NCBI GenBank assembly: GCA_030019335.1
Contig: JASEET010000001.1
Coordinates: 124,001 to 188,000, forward strand
Direction: 5' to 3'
DNA length: 64,000 bases
DNA from: Candidatus Bathyarchaeia archaeon
GTDB taxonomy: Archaea; Thermoproteota; Bathyarchaeia; Bathyarchaeales; Bathycorpusculaceae
A program made the position numbers and the translations under genes. Below the pieces are notes generated by a model. That model saw only the letters and a program-made list of their open reading frames with translations. It was not told the DNA's origin and searched no databases. Numbering within the stretch: position 1 is the stretch's first letter; the number at the start of each line of letters is the position of its first letter. Of this stretch, positions 43,683 to 52,037 are shown piece after piece.

Positions 43683-44078
43683 CTAACCAGTTACGTTCTT
43701 AAGCATGCACGGCACTATTTTCTCGCAGACAATACATTCTTCAGGTATCTTTTCCTTTTTTGAACGTTTACTTAAATATCCGAAATAATGTGGACCCGCT
43801 TGTTTTTTCTCCATGGAGGACTCTCTTGCCTGCTTACTTTCGATTTTCTTTACCTCTAACTTTTGCTTCTCTTCACTAAAGGTAGTGTCTTTCTCTATCG
43901 TTATTTCCGTCAAACAATAGGGACACGCATCGTAAGGCTCCGCATTTTTAGAGCTTAAATTTTCAGCTTTTATGGGATTAGCAAAAATTCTCCCACATGA
44001 TGGATTGGGACATGTAAAGCTCTGACTTATTGGTGCTTTTTCTTTTTTGTAATTGTTATATCCTCCTTCGCTACAATA
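43683..44078 (-). CDS. Zinc-binding protein, start unclear
   Basis: The frame is open from 44078 to 43683. It reads FTCPNPSCGRIFANPIKAEN and DACPYCLTEITIE, then a polar linker and a C-terminal HYFGYLSKR...ECIVCEKIVPCML, giving three Cys pairs. The usual start codons are absent before the first Cys pair; the first, TTG 43913, falls inside the zinc site. A GGAGG at 44062-44066 suggests initiation near 44053, possibly at a rare codon or after a one-base error in the A-run. Family unknown; probably a small regulatory or scaffold protein. Confidence 0.6.
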   Translation of the reverse strand, partial: YCSEGGYNNYKKEKAPISQSFTCPNPSCGRIFANPIKAENLSSKNAEPYDACPYCLTEITIEKDTTFSEEKQKLEVKKIESKQARESSMEKKQAGPHYFGYLSKRSKKEKIPEECIVCEKIVPCMLKNVTG

Positions 44079-44126
44079 TCAGAGTCCAATGTTATAGTAT
44101 TAATGAATCCAAAATAAGTATCCCAA

Positions 44127-44729
44127 TTACTTGTCAGACGTAACAACAAACGATGGGGAGGCCAATTTTTTAAGGTCTTCCTCTCCCTCTGCATAGCCAG
44201 AGGCTATTAAAATGTCGCCTGCTTCTATTTTTGTGTCGGGCTTAGGTCTTACAAACTTATCTCTTCTCCTTATGGCAAGAACCCACATGCCCGTTTCTTC
44301 TGGAATTCGAGCGTTCCGTAAGGTCTTATTTGCGAGTGGGGAATTTTCAGCCACTTGTGCGTAGGTAACGGTTTCTTCGGCTTCTTCTATGGCAAGTTTT
44401 AACACTGGATGGGGCTCTATGCCCCTCAAAACAACTTCAGCTATTTCCGCGGCAGCATCTGCTATTTTTTCAGTCACCACGCCCAGCCTTATAAGACCGA
44501 GAAATCCCCTAGCTTCCTCAGGTTTAAACCGGCTTGACAAGACAAGCAGTTCAAAATCTGTATGTAATTTGTCCACATGTTCCTCAAGCCTTTGCACATC
44601 CTCGGCTAATTCTTTACTGTTTAATAGCAAGGAAGAGTATGCCAAATCCATCATCAGCTCAGAAGTATCCTTTAGCTCAACGAAGCTTTCCACAATTTTC
44701 TCAAACTGTTTTCGGCGTTTCCGTGACAT
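44127..44729 (-). CDS. PhoU-TrkA-C domain protein, second of pair
   Basis: 200 aa from ATG 44729 (overlaps the upstream stop region; a longer frame to 44822 is unlikely). N-terminal PhoU-like helices (FEKIVESFVELKDTSELMMD) and C-terminal TrkA-C/RCK-C domain (GMWVLAIRRRDKFVRPKPDT, AGDILIASGYAEGEEDL). Pairs like this are linked to MgtE transporters in archaea and may gate ion flux on binding a ligand. Confidence 0.85.
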   Translation of the reverse strand: MSRKRRKQFEKIVESFVELKDTSELMMDLAYSSLLLNSKELAEDVQRLEEHVDKLHTDFELLVLSSRFKPEEARGFLGLIRLGVVTEKIADAAAEIAEVVLRGIEPHPVLKLAIEEAEETVTYAQVAENSPLANKTLRNARIPEETGMWVLAIRRRDKFVRPKPDTKIEAGDILIASGYAEGEEDLKKLASPSFVVTSDK

Positions 44730-44730
44730 T

Positions 44731-45339
44731 TTAATCCTCCAGTTTCCGAAGTTTTCCTTCAACAAGCTCTTTAAATTCCATAATGCCGAAGGGAGCTCCA
44801 CGGGCGATAAGAACATCTCCACCTTTAATCTGTTCTGTATCTTTAGGGTTGATTATCCAGTCTTTGTTTCGGTGGATTGCAATTATGTCAACACCCATTC
44901 TTGCTGCTAGATCGAGTTCGCCTATTTGTTTGTCAATGAGTATTGAGCCTTCGTTAACTTTGGCTCTTGTTAGGCGTTCTTCAACTTTTTCAAAGACTTC
45001 GCTTACTATTGGATGTACGCCGATGTTCTGCGTAACTATTGCTGCGATGTCTGCGGCTGCATCCGAGATTTTGTCGGCGGCGGAGGCAACCTTGGAAACT
45101 CCTGTTAATGCTTCAGCGTCTTCAGCGTCTCTTGCGGCTATCATAATTTCCATTTCTAAAAAATAGGTTAACGTGTCAACTCGGCTTTCAAGTTCTAAAA
45201 CATCTTCTGCAAGTTCTTTGTCATTAAATAATGCTGCTGAATACGCTAGGTCAATCATCAATTCAGAGAGGTTTTTCATCTCTAAAAATAGTTCTCTGAC
45301 AGGTATGGGTTTGTATTCTATCCTTTCTAAGGGGGGCAT
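44731..45339 (-). CDS. PhoU-TrkA-C domain protein, first of pair
   Basis: 202 aa paralogue of the downstream gene: KNLSELMIDLAYSAALFNDK (PhoU-like) and GVDIIAIHRNKDWIINPKDT with GGDVLIARG (TrkA-C). The two genes are 1 base apart and likely form a heteromeric regulator. The MgtE gene is 2.2 kb upstream on the same strand, separated by decayed and small genes. Confidence 0.85.
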   Translation of the reverse strand: MPPLERIEYKPIPVRELFLEMKNLSELMIDLAYSAALFNDKELAEDVLELESRVDTLTYFLEMEIMIAARDAEDAEALTGVSKVASAADKISDAAADIAAIVTQNIGVHPIVSEVFEKVEERLTRAKVNEGSILIDKQIGELDLAARMGVDIIAIHRNKDWIINPKDTEQIKGGDVLIARGAPFGIMEFKELVEGKLRKLED

Positions 45340-45582
45340 ATTTTTTGGGTCGCTCCGACCAAGAGAGTATAACGCGCGGAATATTTTAACTCTATCCCTC
45401 CAAATCAGCCTACCAAAGATAAAGCAAGGGAGATTACTGCACCTGACTTAGCTTTAGGATATTTCAGTGTTTAGCGATTTCCTAGTTACCATTCCTCGCA
45501 TACAAAGGTCGTCTAAATATTCTACTTAGAACTGGTGTTTGCAGTTACTACCAACAAAGCCAATGTTACTGTTTCATACATG

Positions 45583-45903
45583 TTAAACTAGGACCTTCAT
45601 CCTCTCCAGCCTCCGCCGAAGATTTTCCACAGCCTAATAGACATCCTCCTCCTTCTTGGTGCCCACGCACACAATCTTGCCAGTGGAGCATCAGGAAAAC
45701 CACCCTAGGGCTTTCTATTCGGTACATCGCGGCTGGAAACTGCTCCGGCTTGTATATGAGTCTTCCGTCCATGGGAACCCGTTCGTGCACCTCTTCAAGA
45801 TCAACTGGGGCGCCGAGGCTCCCAGAAGCAATGATGTTTGTTATCTGTATCTTAGGCTTTCTAGTGATGATTATGCCAGCCGCTTTCAGCTTCTTCCCCT
45901 TCT
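45583..45903 (-). pseudogene. TATA-binding protein second-lobe fossil
   Basis: Minus-strand text matches the second half of archaeal TBP: KPKIQITNIIASGSLGAPVD, then LIYKPEQFPAAMYRIESPRV. A frameshift near 45690 leads to STGKIVCVGTKKEEDVY, an in-frame TAG, and AVENLRRRLERM. The frame begins after a stop with no Met and the first TBP lobe is absent. An intact TBP must be elsewhere in the genome. Confidence 0.75.
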
Positions 45904-46022
45904 TTTAAACCGATTAAGCAACCCTAAATCACGTTGCTTCCGCGTAAACGCGTATGTCAAAAAGAAAAGGGGATATTTCGCGGTCCGATCAGCGCGTATG
46001 ATATACCACCACTCCTCAGCTC

Positions 46023-46151
46023 CTAAGCCTTCTTTTCGTATTCACGGAATTTTTTTCCGCAACAGTCGTATTGCTTAACATGAATTTTGCCCAAATCCCA
46101 CTCCTTGACCGGTTTTTCGACTTCTTTTCCACACTTAGGACACTTTGCCAT
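46023..46151 (-). CDS. 42-aa zinc-ribbon protein
   Basis: The protein begins MAKCPKCGKEVEKPVKEWDL and ends with IHVKQYDCCGKKFREYEKKA after one GK. Two Cys pairs (CPKC, CC) form a zinc ribbon. A strong Shine-Dalgarno GGAGGTGA lies 7 bases upstream. Similar tiny zinc proteins occur in many archaea and may bind nucleic acid. Confidence 0.78.
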   Translation of the reverse strand: MAKCPKCGKEVEKPVKEWDLGKIHVKQYDCCGKKFREYEKKA

Positions 46152-46228
46152 TTGCAGTCACCTCCTTTAAGGGAGATTGAAGTAAAAAATAGGGTACTAT
46201 TAGGCAACAGTCCATGCGTCCAGTTAGC

Positions 46229-46300
46229 CTACCACTCTTCTTCTTTCTTTTCTTTCTTTTCTTCCTTCTTCTTTGGTTTCTTCTTCTTCTTCTCGGACAT
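46229..46300 (-). CDS. 23-aa Lys/Glu-only microprotein
   Basis: The peptide starts MSEKKKKKPKKKEEKKEKK and ends EEEW. It has a strong Shine-Dalgarno (GGAGGTGAC) just upstream, the same type as the zinc-ribbon gene that follows 77 bases later. The composition is extreme: a basic half, then an acidic half. Real translation is supported by the ribosome site only. Confidence 0.5.
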   Translation of the reverse strand: MSEKKKKKPKKKEEKKEKKEEEW

Positions 46301-46335
46301 ACTTGTCACCTCCCATGGGTTTTTATGCGGGGTCC

Positions 46336-46410
46336 TCACCACTCTTCCTCTTCTTCAGGCTCTTCTTCCCAGTCTTCTTCCTCTTCTTCTTTAGCTCCGC
46401 CAGACATCAT
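46336..46410 (-). CDS. 24-aa acidic Glu/Trp microprotein
   Basis: The peptide starts MMSGGAKEEEEEDWEEEPEE and ends EEEW, as does the next small gene downstream. It is preceded by GGGATGAG, a possible ribosome site. It could instead be the tail of a 105-aa frame opening at 46653, but the upstream part of that frame has no domain-like features. Confidence 0.4.
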   Translation of the reverse strand: MMSGGAKEEEEEDWEEEPEEEEEW

Positions 46411-46663
46411 TCTCATCCCGAGAGACGGTAGCTTCGCAGTATTCAAATAAGAATTGCGTAGCGGAAAAACAGAACCGAAAAATGAACTCCTTCCAGCACA
46501 TAAATAAAAGCGAACATATTTTGACCAAAAGGACACAATTTGATGCTTTAAATTAAGAGAGACCGCGTTTCTTTCTCTATCTGCCAAAAGAGAACTAAGA
46601 TTTGGTGATGGAAAGAATTGCTTGTGAAGTATGTGAGACGTCTTCGTAGCCATATTTTATCTT

Positions 46664-47323
46664 CTATTTTCTGTTAAGAATGGAATTAACCTTTGCAACA
46701 GCTCTGTATGCCTTCATTAAGCTTTTTGAAAAGTCCGTTCCTACCCATTTTTCATAAAAAGTAGCTACTTTTTTACTGTTGTGAATCTTCTTCTGTTCCT
46801 TGAAAGCAAATCGCGCAGCCGCCGTACCTCGTGTTCTTCCTCAAGAGCTTTAGCATAGATTTCTTTGCAACATCCATTTATGTCAGAAAGTTCACTTTCA
46901 ACTCGTTGTCTTGTTTTCTTCTAAAAGTCTTTCGATCGAACCTTTGTTTACAATAACTACTCGCGGAATAACTTTGACATCTTCTTGGATTTCTTTAATA
47001 AAGTCTGTGAATTTCAAAGCGTCAACTAGCTCGTTGTTCTTATCAAAAAGTGAATACTTCTGAGAAAAGGCATAAACGGAGCGGCAGAGGCGAATGTAGG
47101 GCGCCTTCATAAGAAAATCCTTTGTCTTTTCCCTTCTCGCCTCCTTTGGAGTTGCGTACATAACGATAACTAAGCTTCCAAGCTCAGAAACTCCTTTATT
47201 TCTCACAAGTCGAGGCTTTCTAATCTCTCTCACCCTTTTCAGAAGTATTGGCTGATTCCTCTTAAGCGCCTTCAAAACCCTATTAACTTTCTCTTCTTCA
47301 ACCTCCCAAAAAGTCCTGTGCAC
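46664..47323 (-). pseudogene. Frameshifted gene, Cas2/VapD-like N half (tentative)
   Basis: The intact part 46898-47323 (141 aa) contains GSLVIVMYATPKEARREKTK and PYIRLCRSVYAF, a layout like the ferredoxin fold of Cas2/VapD-type proteins. That is only a resemblance; no cas genes or CRISPR are present. At its end the text continues in another frame (RVESELSDINGCCKEIYAKA, EEEHEV) and then in a third (RFAFKEQKKIHNSKKVATFY, then EKWVGTDFSKSLMKAYRAVA) to a stop at 46664. Two frameshifts, natural or technical. Confidence 0.5.
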
Positions 47324-47446
47324 CTATCTACAACCCAATGCTTTCAAACGATGAGGAAGAACACTTCTACCCTTGGACTCTCTTGGAGCTCTATACCACA
47401 TATAAGACCATAATTCCTCATCGCTAAACCAAGAATTTAAGATTAA

Positions 47447-47542
47447 CTACGCTTTTTGAAACCCTTCTTCAACAATTCTCCTGAAGCTCTCCGGCAATTC
47501 TGTGAGGTTTGGAACTTTGCTTTTAAGTACATCCTCCAACAC
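47447..47542 (-). CDS. Possible 31-aa peptide after mgtE
   Basis: From GTG 47542 with AAGGTG 9 bases upstream, the peptide reads MLEDVLKSKVPNLTELPESF and continues RRIVEEGFQKA. The same frame extends upstream without a start into the end of mgtE. It may be a real small gene or the tail of a lost gene. Confidence 0.3.
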   Translation of the reverse strand: MLEDVLKSKVPNLTELPESFRRIVEEGFQKA

Positions 47543-47582
47543 TTTTGGGTAACACCTTACACCCGTTCTCTTGTTGCCCTCC

Positions 47583-48821
47583 CTAAACCATATAGCTTAC
47601 TAAAAACAAGGCAACAAGCAAAGCGATGGATGTTATGGTGTCTGCAATGGAACTTTCAATTGGAATAACAAAATTATCGGGGTCTAACCCTTTTTTAAAA
47701 GTTAAGATTGCAACAGTGTAGGATATTAGAACTATCGCAGGAACCGCAATTACATTTGCTGTAAGTAAAAAAGCAGTCAACCTTAGAAATGCATGCAAAG
47801 TGAACATGCCTTGGGTAAGCAATGATAAAATGGAGTATACAGTGAACATAATTATTGACGCAGTCCATGTAGCAGAAATTCGCGTTGCATGCTTCCGCAT
47901 TGCATGAAAGGAAGGCTTTAGCAAACCCAACGCTAGCTTTGTCGTAGCTGTAGAACCAACAACTGAACCAACATCCCCTACTGTGTCAATCAAAGCAGGA
48001 TAAACGGTATAGATTTCCTTTCTACTACCCAAGATTTCACTAATCCCCTTTAAAACTGTTCCAGTGACGTTGACAATAAAGGCTACGAACACCAGTGTTA
48101 ATAGAGATTCTTTAATTGTTTTGACGAATCCTTGGTCGTGGATGCACCTTGGCAAAACATCTAACGCGAGGATGATGAGAAATACTCCCAAAAAAATAAC
48201 AATGTATCTGCCAACGAAACCGGATAAAAAGAACAAGTTAAGTGTGAAAACATAACACAGCGTAATGACTATGTCCGTCACCGTAGACATTATTGGATAT
48301 ACAATCACATCGGGGTCTAACCCCTTCTTGAAAGAGATGAATGCAATTTCAATTGTAAGCAGGAAGTTTGTTAACCCTAAGAGCATAGTTGCCAATATGA
48401 CTATCAAAATGTCAGAAAAGCCTGCGAAGGTTATCCCCCAGAACAGACTTCCAAAAATCATGGATACCAAGCTCATTGCAACGCTTATTTCTAAAGTTAT
48501 GACTATTAGAGATTTGAAAAACATGTAGAAGTTTTTTGTGTTTCCATGAAGTTTCGGGAGAATTGTGCCAATGTGCAGTGCGGTGCTTAAACGTCCACTA
48601 AACACACCGCTTATCACACCTCTCGCAGTTAAGATGGCAGGATATACTGCAAAAGCCCATGGAGAAAGCTTAAAAACACTAAATTGAGAAGCAACTATAA
48701 AGCCAGCAAGTATTCCGCCAATGTTGAAGGAAAATGCAATAAGGGTTTCTTTTAGAAACTTTAGCGGTGGAGCGTATTTGCTGGTGTAGTGTAGGCTGTT
48801 GGCTGGCTTCATCTTGTCCAC
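47583..48821 (-). CDS. mgtE: MgtE-type divalent cation transporter
   Basis: 412 aa. Two homologous membrane halves, each with the MgtE/SLC41 signature: FKKGLDPDVIVYPIMSTVTD (about residue 168) and FKKGLDPDNFVIPIESSIAD (about 378). Each half has about five helices. The N-terminal CBS and N domains of bacterial MgtE are absent, as is usual in archaea. It probably moves Mg2+ and may be regulated by the PhoU-TrkA-C pair at 44127-45339. Confidence 0.9.
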   Translation of the reverse strand: MDKMKPANSLHYTSKYAPPLKFLKETLIAFSFNIGGILAGFIVASQFSVFKLSPWAFAVYPAILTARGVISGVFSGRLSTALHIGTILPKLHGNTKNFYMFFKSLIVITLEISVAMSLVSMIFGSLFWGITFAGFSDILIVILATMLLGLTNFLLTIEIAFISFKKGLDPDVIVYPIMSTVTDIVITLCYVFTLNLFFLSGFVGRYIVIFLGVFLIILALDVLPRCIHDQGFVKTIKESLLTLVFVAFIVNVTGTVLKGISEILGSRKEIYTVYPALIDTVGDVGSVVGSTATTKLALGLLKPSFHAMRKHATRISATWTASIIMFTVYSILSLLTQGMFTLHAFLRLTAFLLTANVIAVPAIVLISYTVAILTFKKGLDPDNFVIPIESSIADTITSIALLVALFLVSYMV

Positions 48822-49044
48822 CTTCCGGGCTTCCCTCGTTTCCGCCCATCCATAGACACCCCTTCAACAGAGCTTTCCTAAGCGGGCTCTCAAGCTCCAC
48901 CTTCATGTTCGCTCCTAAACCCTACAACATGATACAAAACCCCTTAAATAAGTTTCCAAACACAAGAAGCTTAACAAAAATTCATATTCAAAATTCATAA
49001 CCGTTTTAATTACCAGACTCTAACCGTTTTCTTGTGTCCAGACA

Positions 49045-49245
49045 ATGGAAAACTTGTATGCGGTATGGATAAAAATTGACGAACCCCTACCATGGATTGA
49101 GCTGAAAGGAACGTACCGGACAAAAAGGGAGGCAAAAAAGGCGGCAGATAGATTTCTAAGCAGCATAAAAATAAGAATCGTGGAAATGCCGGAGAAAAGA
49201 AGACGAATGAAAGCATTGGTACCCGTGAAACATGCTAGAAATTAA
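49045..49245 (+). CDS. Small basic protein, unknown
   Basis: 66 aa. Reads YAVWIKIDEPLPWIELKGTY then a Lys/Arg-rich helix (KREAKKAADRF) and basic tail. Well-formed beta-then-helix text, but no family recognised. A GTTTTAATT TATA-like site lies about 40 bases upstream. Confidence 0.45.
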   Translation: MENLYAVWIKIDEPLPWIELKGTYRTKREAKKAADRFLSSIKIRIVEMPEKRRRMKALVPVKHARN

Positions 49246-49269
49246 TGCTAGGCTCATCCCTAACATGTT

Positions 49270-50019
49270 CTACTCTCTTTTCGTTACCAATACTATTTTT
49301 GAGCTGTCTTTCTGATATTTTGATTTATCAAAATCGCCGTAAACGCTGACCACCTTAAAGCCTGTTTCTTCCAGCAGCCCAATTATTTCGTCTTTAGATA
49401 TTATCGCAACCTCTCCATATTCATGATATCTTTCTAATAGTTTGCCGTTCTTGTAAACATCGAAGAATAAGTCCAGACTGCACCTGCGCTTTGTCAGATC
49501 TCTCCTTGTAAATACGCTTCGTACAACCATTTTTCCGCCTTCAATTTCTTTCCTGTCAATCCACCATGATTTTTCAGGCTTGCTCGGCGCCGCTTGCTCA
49601 AGGTCAAACGCAAATATTCCGTCCTTTTTCAAATGCTTATAGATGCAATTTAACGTTCGCTTTCTGTCTTCAACCGTGATGTTGTGGTCAAATGTGGAAG
49701 CTGGGATGTAGATAAATGAGAAAGTCTGTTTCAACTCAAAGTCTCTCATGTCACCCCTCTTTAAAATTACACGTCTTCTAACAGCCGCGGATTCCTTAGC
49801 CAATTTTTCTATGGCTACCCTAAGCATGCGAACAGAGTTATCAATCCCTACAACCGTGACTCCTGTTCTGGCAAGAGGGATAGCCACTCTCGCCGTTCCT
49901 ACACCTAACTCTAAAGCCTTACCTCCGCTTTGAAGAGCAAGTTCTTTATAGAATTCTAAGTCGTTTTTGGAGCCAAACAAATCATAGAATTTAGCGGCTA
50001 GTCTATATGTCATGCACAT
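49270..50019 (-). CDS. Class I SAM-dependent methyltransferase
   Basis: 249 aa. Starts TYRLAAKFYDLFGSKNDLEF; motif I ALELGVGTARVAIPLARTGV, then VVGIDNSVRML and GDMRDFEL, FSFIYIPASTFDH. Domain order is typical of small-molecule methyltransferases. Substrate unknown. It marks the left edge of the accessory region around tRNA-Ser. Confidence 0.8.
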   Translation of the reverse strand: MCMTYRLAAKFYDLFGSKNDLEFYKELALQSGGKALELGVGTARVAIPLARTGVTVVGIDNSVRMLRVAIEKLAKESAAVRRRVILKRGDMRDFELKQTFSFIYIPASTFDHNITVEDRKRTLNCIYKHLKKDGIFAFDLEQAAPSKPEKSWWIDRKEIEGGKMVVRSVFTRRDLTKRRCSLDLFFDVYKNGKLLERYHEYGEVAIISKDEIIGLLEETGFKVVSVYGDFDKSKYQKDSSKIVLVTKRE

Positions 50020-50265
50020 GCACCATCCTAGAATAGATGTTTACTGGTTAAGAAGGGTTTGCCGCCGACCTTGCTGGTTACAATGTTTGAGAAGCCCAGC
50101 CCGCGTAGTCTGTCAGCCACCATTTCAACGCAATCTGTGAAAGTGTTAACGAAAACCGATGGTCCCGTATCGATGGAATACCCTTAAACTCCCAACTTTT
50201 ATCTTACAGATAGATAAAGGTTTAACCTTCATGTCAAACTCAGCTAGTTGCGATTTAAATGCTTT

Positions 50266-50307
50266 TGGCGCCGGGAAATAGGTTTAAAACTCGGTTTAAA
50301 TTCTCGG
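50266..50307. repeat. tRNA-Ser 3'-end scar with CTCGGTTTAAATTCTCGG
   Basis: TGGCGCCGGGAAA (50266-50278) matches the end of tRNA-Ser at 54858-54870 apart from one missing G. CTCGGTTTAAATTCTCGG follows at 50290-50307. The same pair in the same order recurs at 53100-53141. Confidence 0.6.
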
Positions 50308-50471
50308 AATCTTTCCTCCTAATTATGTCCTAGCTCTTCTCAGCGATTCTTACCGATGTGCCCCGCACAAGATAGAAACTTGCATGTACTTTGGGTTGAA
50401 GTAAAAGAAATTTTACTAAAATTCATTTCACATAGGTGTTTATAATCGACTCTGATTTATACTGATTTTAG

Positions 50472-50841
50472 GTGGAGTACATGGGAGAAAAAGAAGATCA
50501 AGAATTTGAGAGTCTGGAGCAAGAGGTCTTCAAAGCACTAGACCATCAGAAGAGAAGAGATATCCTTAGATACGTTGGTGAAAAGAAGGCAACTACCTTC
50601 ACTGAAATTCTGAGTGCAAGCAAATACCTGATAGTCCAACTCTTTCCTATCATCTCCGAAGTCTGGCTCCCTTCATAAAACAAGAGAATGGGAAATACAG
50701 CCTCACCCAATAGGGAAAGATGCTTATAGCCTCTTACTCAGGACAACAATATATAACAAGTTGGCTCTATTACAGAAAAACAAGTATGAAGTCGCATTAG
50801 GAAATGCCCTGATCTGGGGTGCTGCGTTAGCCTATCCATAA
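50472..50841 (+). pseudogene. ArsR-type winged-helix regulator, broken
   Basis: The N-terminal part (VFKALDHQKRRDILRYVGEK) is typical of archaeal ArsR-like regulators. At about 50625 the frame shifts to PDSPTLSYHLRSLAPFIKQE (the recognition helix), meets a TAG, and shifts again to GKDAYSLLLRTTIYNKLALL, ending at a TAA at 50841. Two frameshifts and one stop show decay. Confidence 0.65.
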
Positions 50842-51013
50842 CCTACAAGCTGTTCGAGTAACTCCGATAGCATACTTCGCTTTCAGTCAAACAAATCTCT
50901 AATCGTTGCTGAAACCATGACCTTTTTATAATCTTCCATTTAAAACAAAACCCCGACGTTTTAGACCCATATTTGAAGCTACAAAACTAATACCGGTAGC
51001 TTAGACTAGAAAG

Positions 51014-51099
51014 CCGAGAATTTAAACGTAACTTAGAGTTTGGTGCGATGGAAGAGATTTGAACCCAATACCAAGTGTCGATATCTCCCGCAACTCCCT
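51014..51099 (-). other. tRNA 3'-end relic with copied tRNA-Ser flank
   Basis: CCGAGAATTTAAACGTAA (51014-51031) followed by TAGAGTTTGG matches the bases flanking the tRNA-Ser 3' end at 54829-54860. Next comes a T-loop relic on the minus strand (GGG TTCAAAT CTC, about 51054-51066), then TCTCCCGCAACTCCCT (51084-51099), identical to 2657-2672. No complete tRNA. Confidence 0.5.
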
Positions 51100-51268
51100 C
51101 TCTTTTTGACGGAACTTCCAAACTGCGGAAAATATCGCGCCTTTGGGGTCTTTCTTGTACCGATTTTTCCCTTATGCTTGATCCGCAAAACTTCATAAAG
51201 TGCACATGATAGTTTAGAGCAAGAGGAGAATTCAAACAGGTAAGCTGGTGCGCATGGGGTAAGGAGAT

Positions 51269-51750
51269 TTGGCGAAGATTAAGGTTATATGGGACTTGAC
51301 GAAGTCGCTTCCTAACCTGAGGATTAATGAGAAAGTAGTTGTGAAGGCTGCGGGGAAGAATCAGTTAACGGAGGTTGGAAAGATATTAGTCATCACGTGG
51401 GGAGGCTTTATCAAGGACCCGGAAACAATAGTGAAATGGGTAGGATCAAAAATGGAAGCCAAATTGGAACAACCCTTTATCGCCTATCTAGAAGGTAAAC
51501 CTGTCGGACTGTGAGTCCCTTACTGGACAGAGAATCGGCATCCGGGCGGTTGGACGGTGGAGTCCATGTTCTACCTGAATACCGTAGACAACGAATCGGA
51601 ACCACACTTCTCATAACAGCTTTGAAATGGTTGAAGAATAATGGAATGAAAGAGAGTTGGGTGACACCTTGGAACCCAGAGAGCGAATTGGCAACTCAAA
51701 GAGCCATTGCTTTCTATCTTTCAAACGGAGGAACAATCAGAGAAGAATGA
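51269..51750 (+). pseudogene. GNAT acetyltransferase split by a frameshift
   Basis: 51269-51514 encodes the N part, ending FIAYLEGKPVGL at a TGA. 51511-51750 continues in another frame with DGGVHVLPEYRRQRIGTTLL, the acetyl-CoA pyrophosphate loop (R-x-x-G-I/T-G), and NPESELATQRAIAFYLSNG. The overlap CTGTGAG shows a single frameshift in an otherwise normal GNAT protein. Confidence 0.7.
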
Positions 51751-51830
51751 TTTTGTTGCAGAATCCTCTGCAAACATAAGAGAATTCTGAGAAGATTTGG
51801 CACGTCATGGGTTCAACTGTAGCGAGCGAG

Positions 51831-51846
51831 GTGGGATTTGAACCCC
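51831..51846 (-). other. T-loop relic
   Basis: GGTTCAAATCCCAC on the minus strand, followed by CTCGCT, resembles a tRNA 3' end; no 5' half found. Another T-loop-like GGTTCAAATATCGG lies at about 51916-51930. Confidence 0.3.
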
Positions 51847-52037
51847 GATAATTTAAAATCGATATTTTCCAAGAGAAGAGAAGTCATATAAAAAATCAGA
51901 TGATTATTTTTACAAACCGATATTTGAACCTATCCCGGGCTACCGTGTAAAAGTGCTCTTTTTGGGCTTGAGTATGAGATGTTAAGAAAGAGCGGAAATG
52001 AAAAGGTAGATGGCTGCATGATATTAGGGTATTCTCA

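Noticed and set aside
46200-46410. Simple low-complexity DNA (CTT repeats) without coding role
   Set aside because: Irregular codon mixture, proper stops after Trp codons and at least one strong ribosome site argue for coding, so it was kept as low-confidence microproteins.
46898-47323. Cas2 and an adjacent CRISPR locus
   Set aside because: No direct-repeat array and no other cas genes anywhere in the window; the resemblance is to the fold only.
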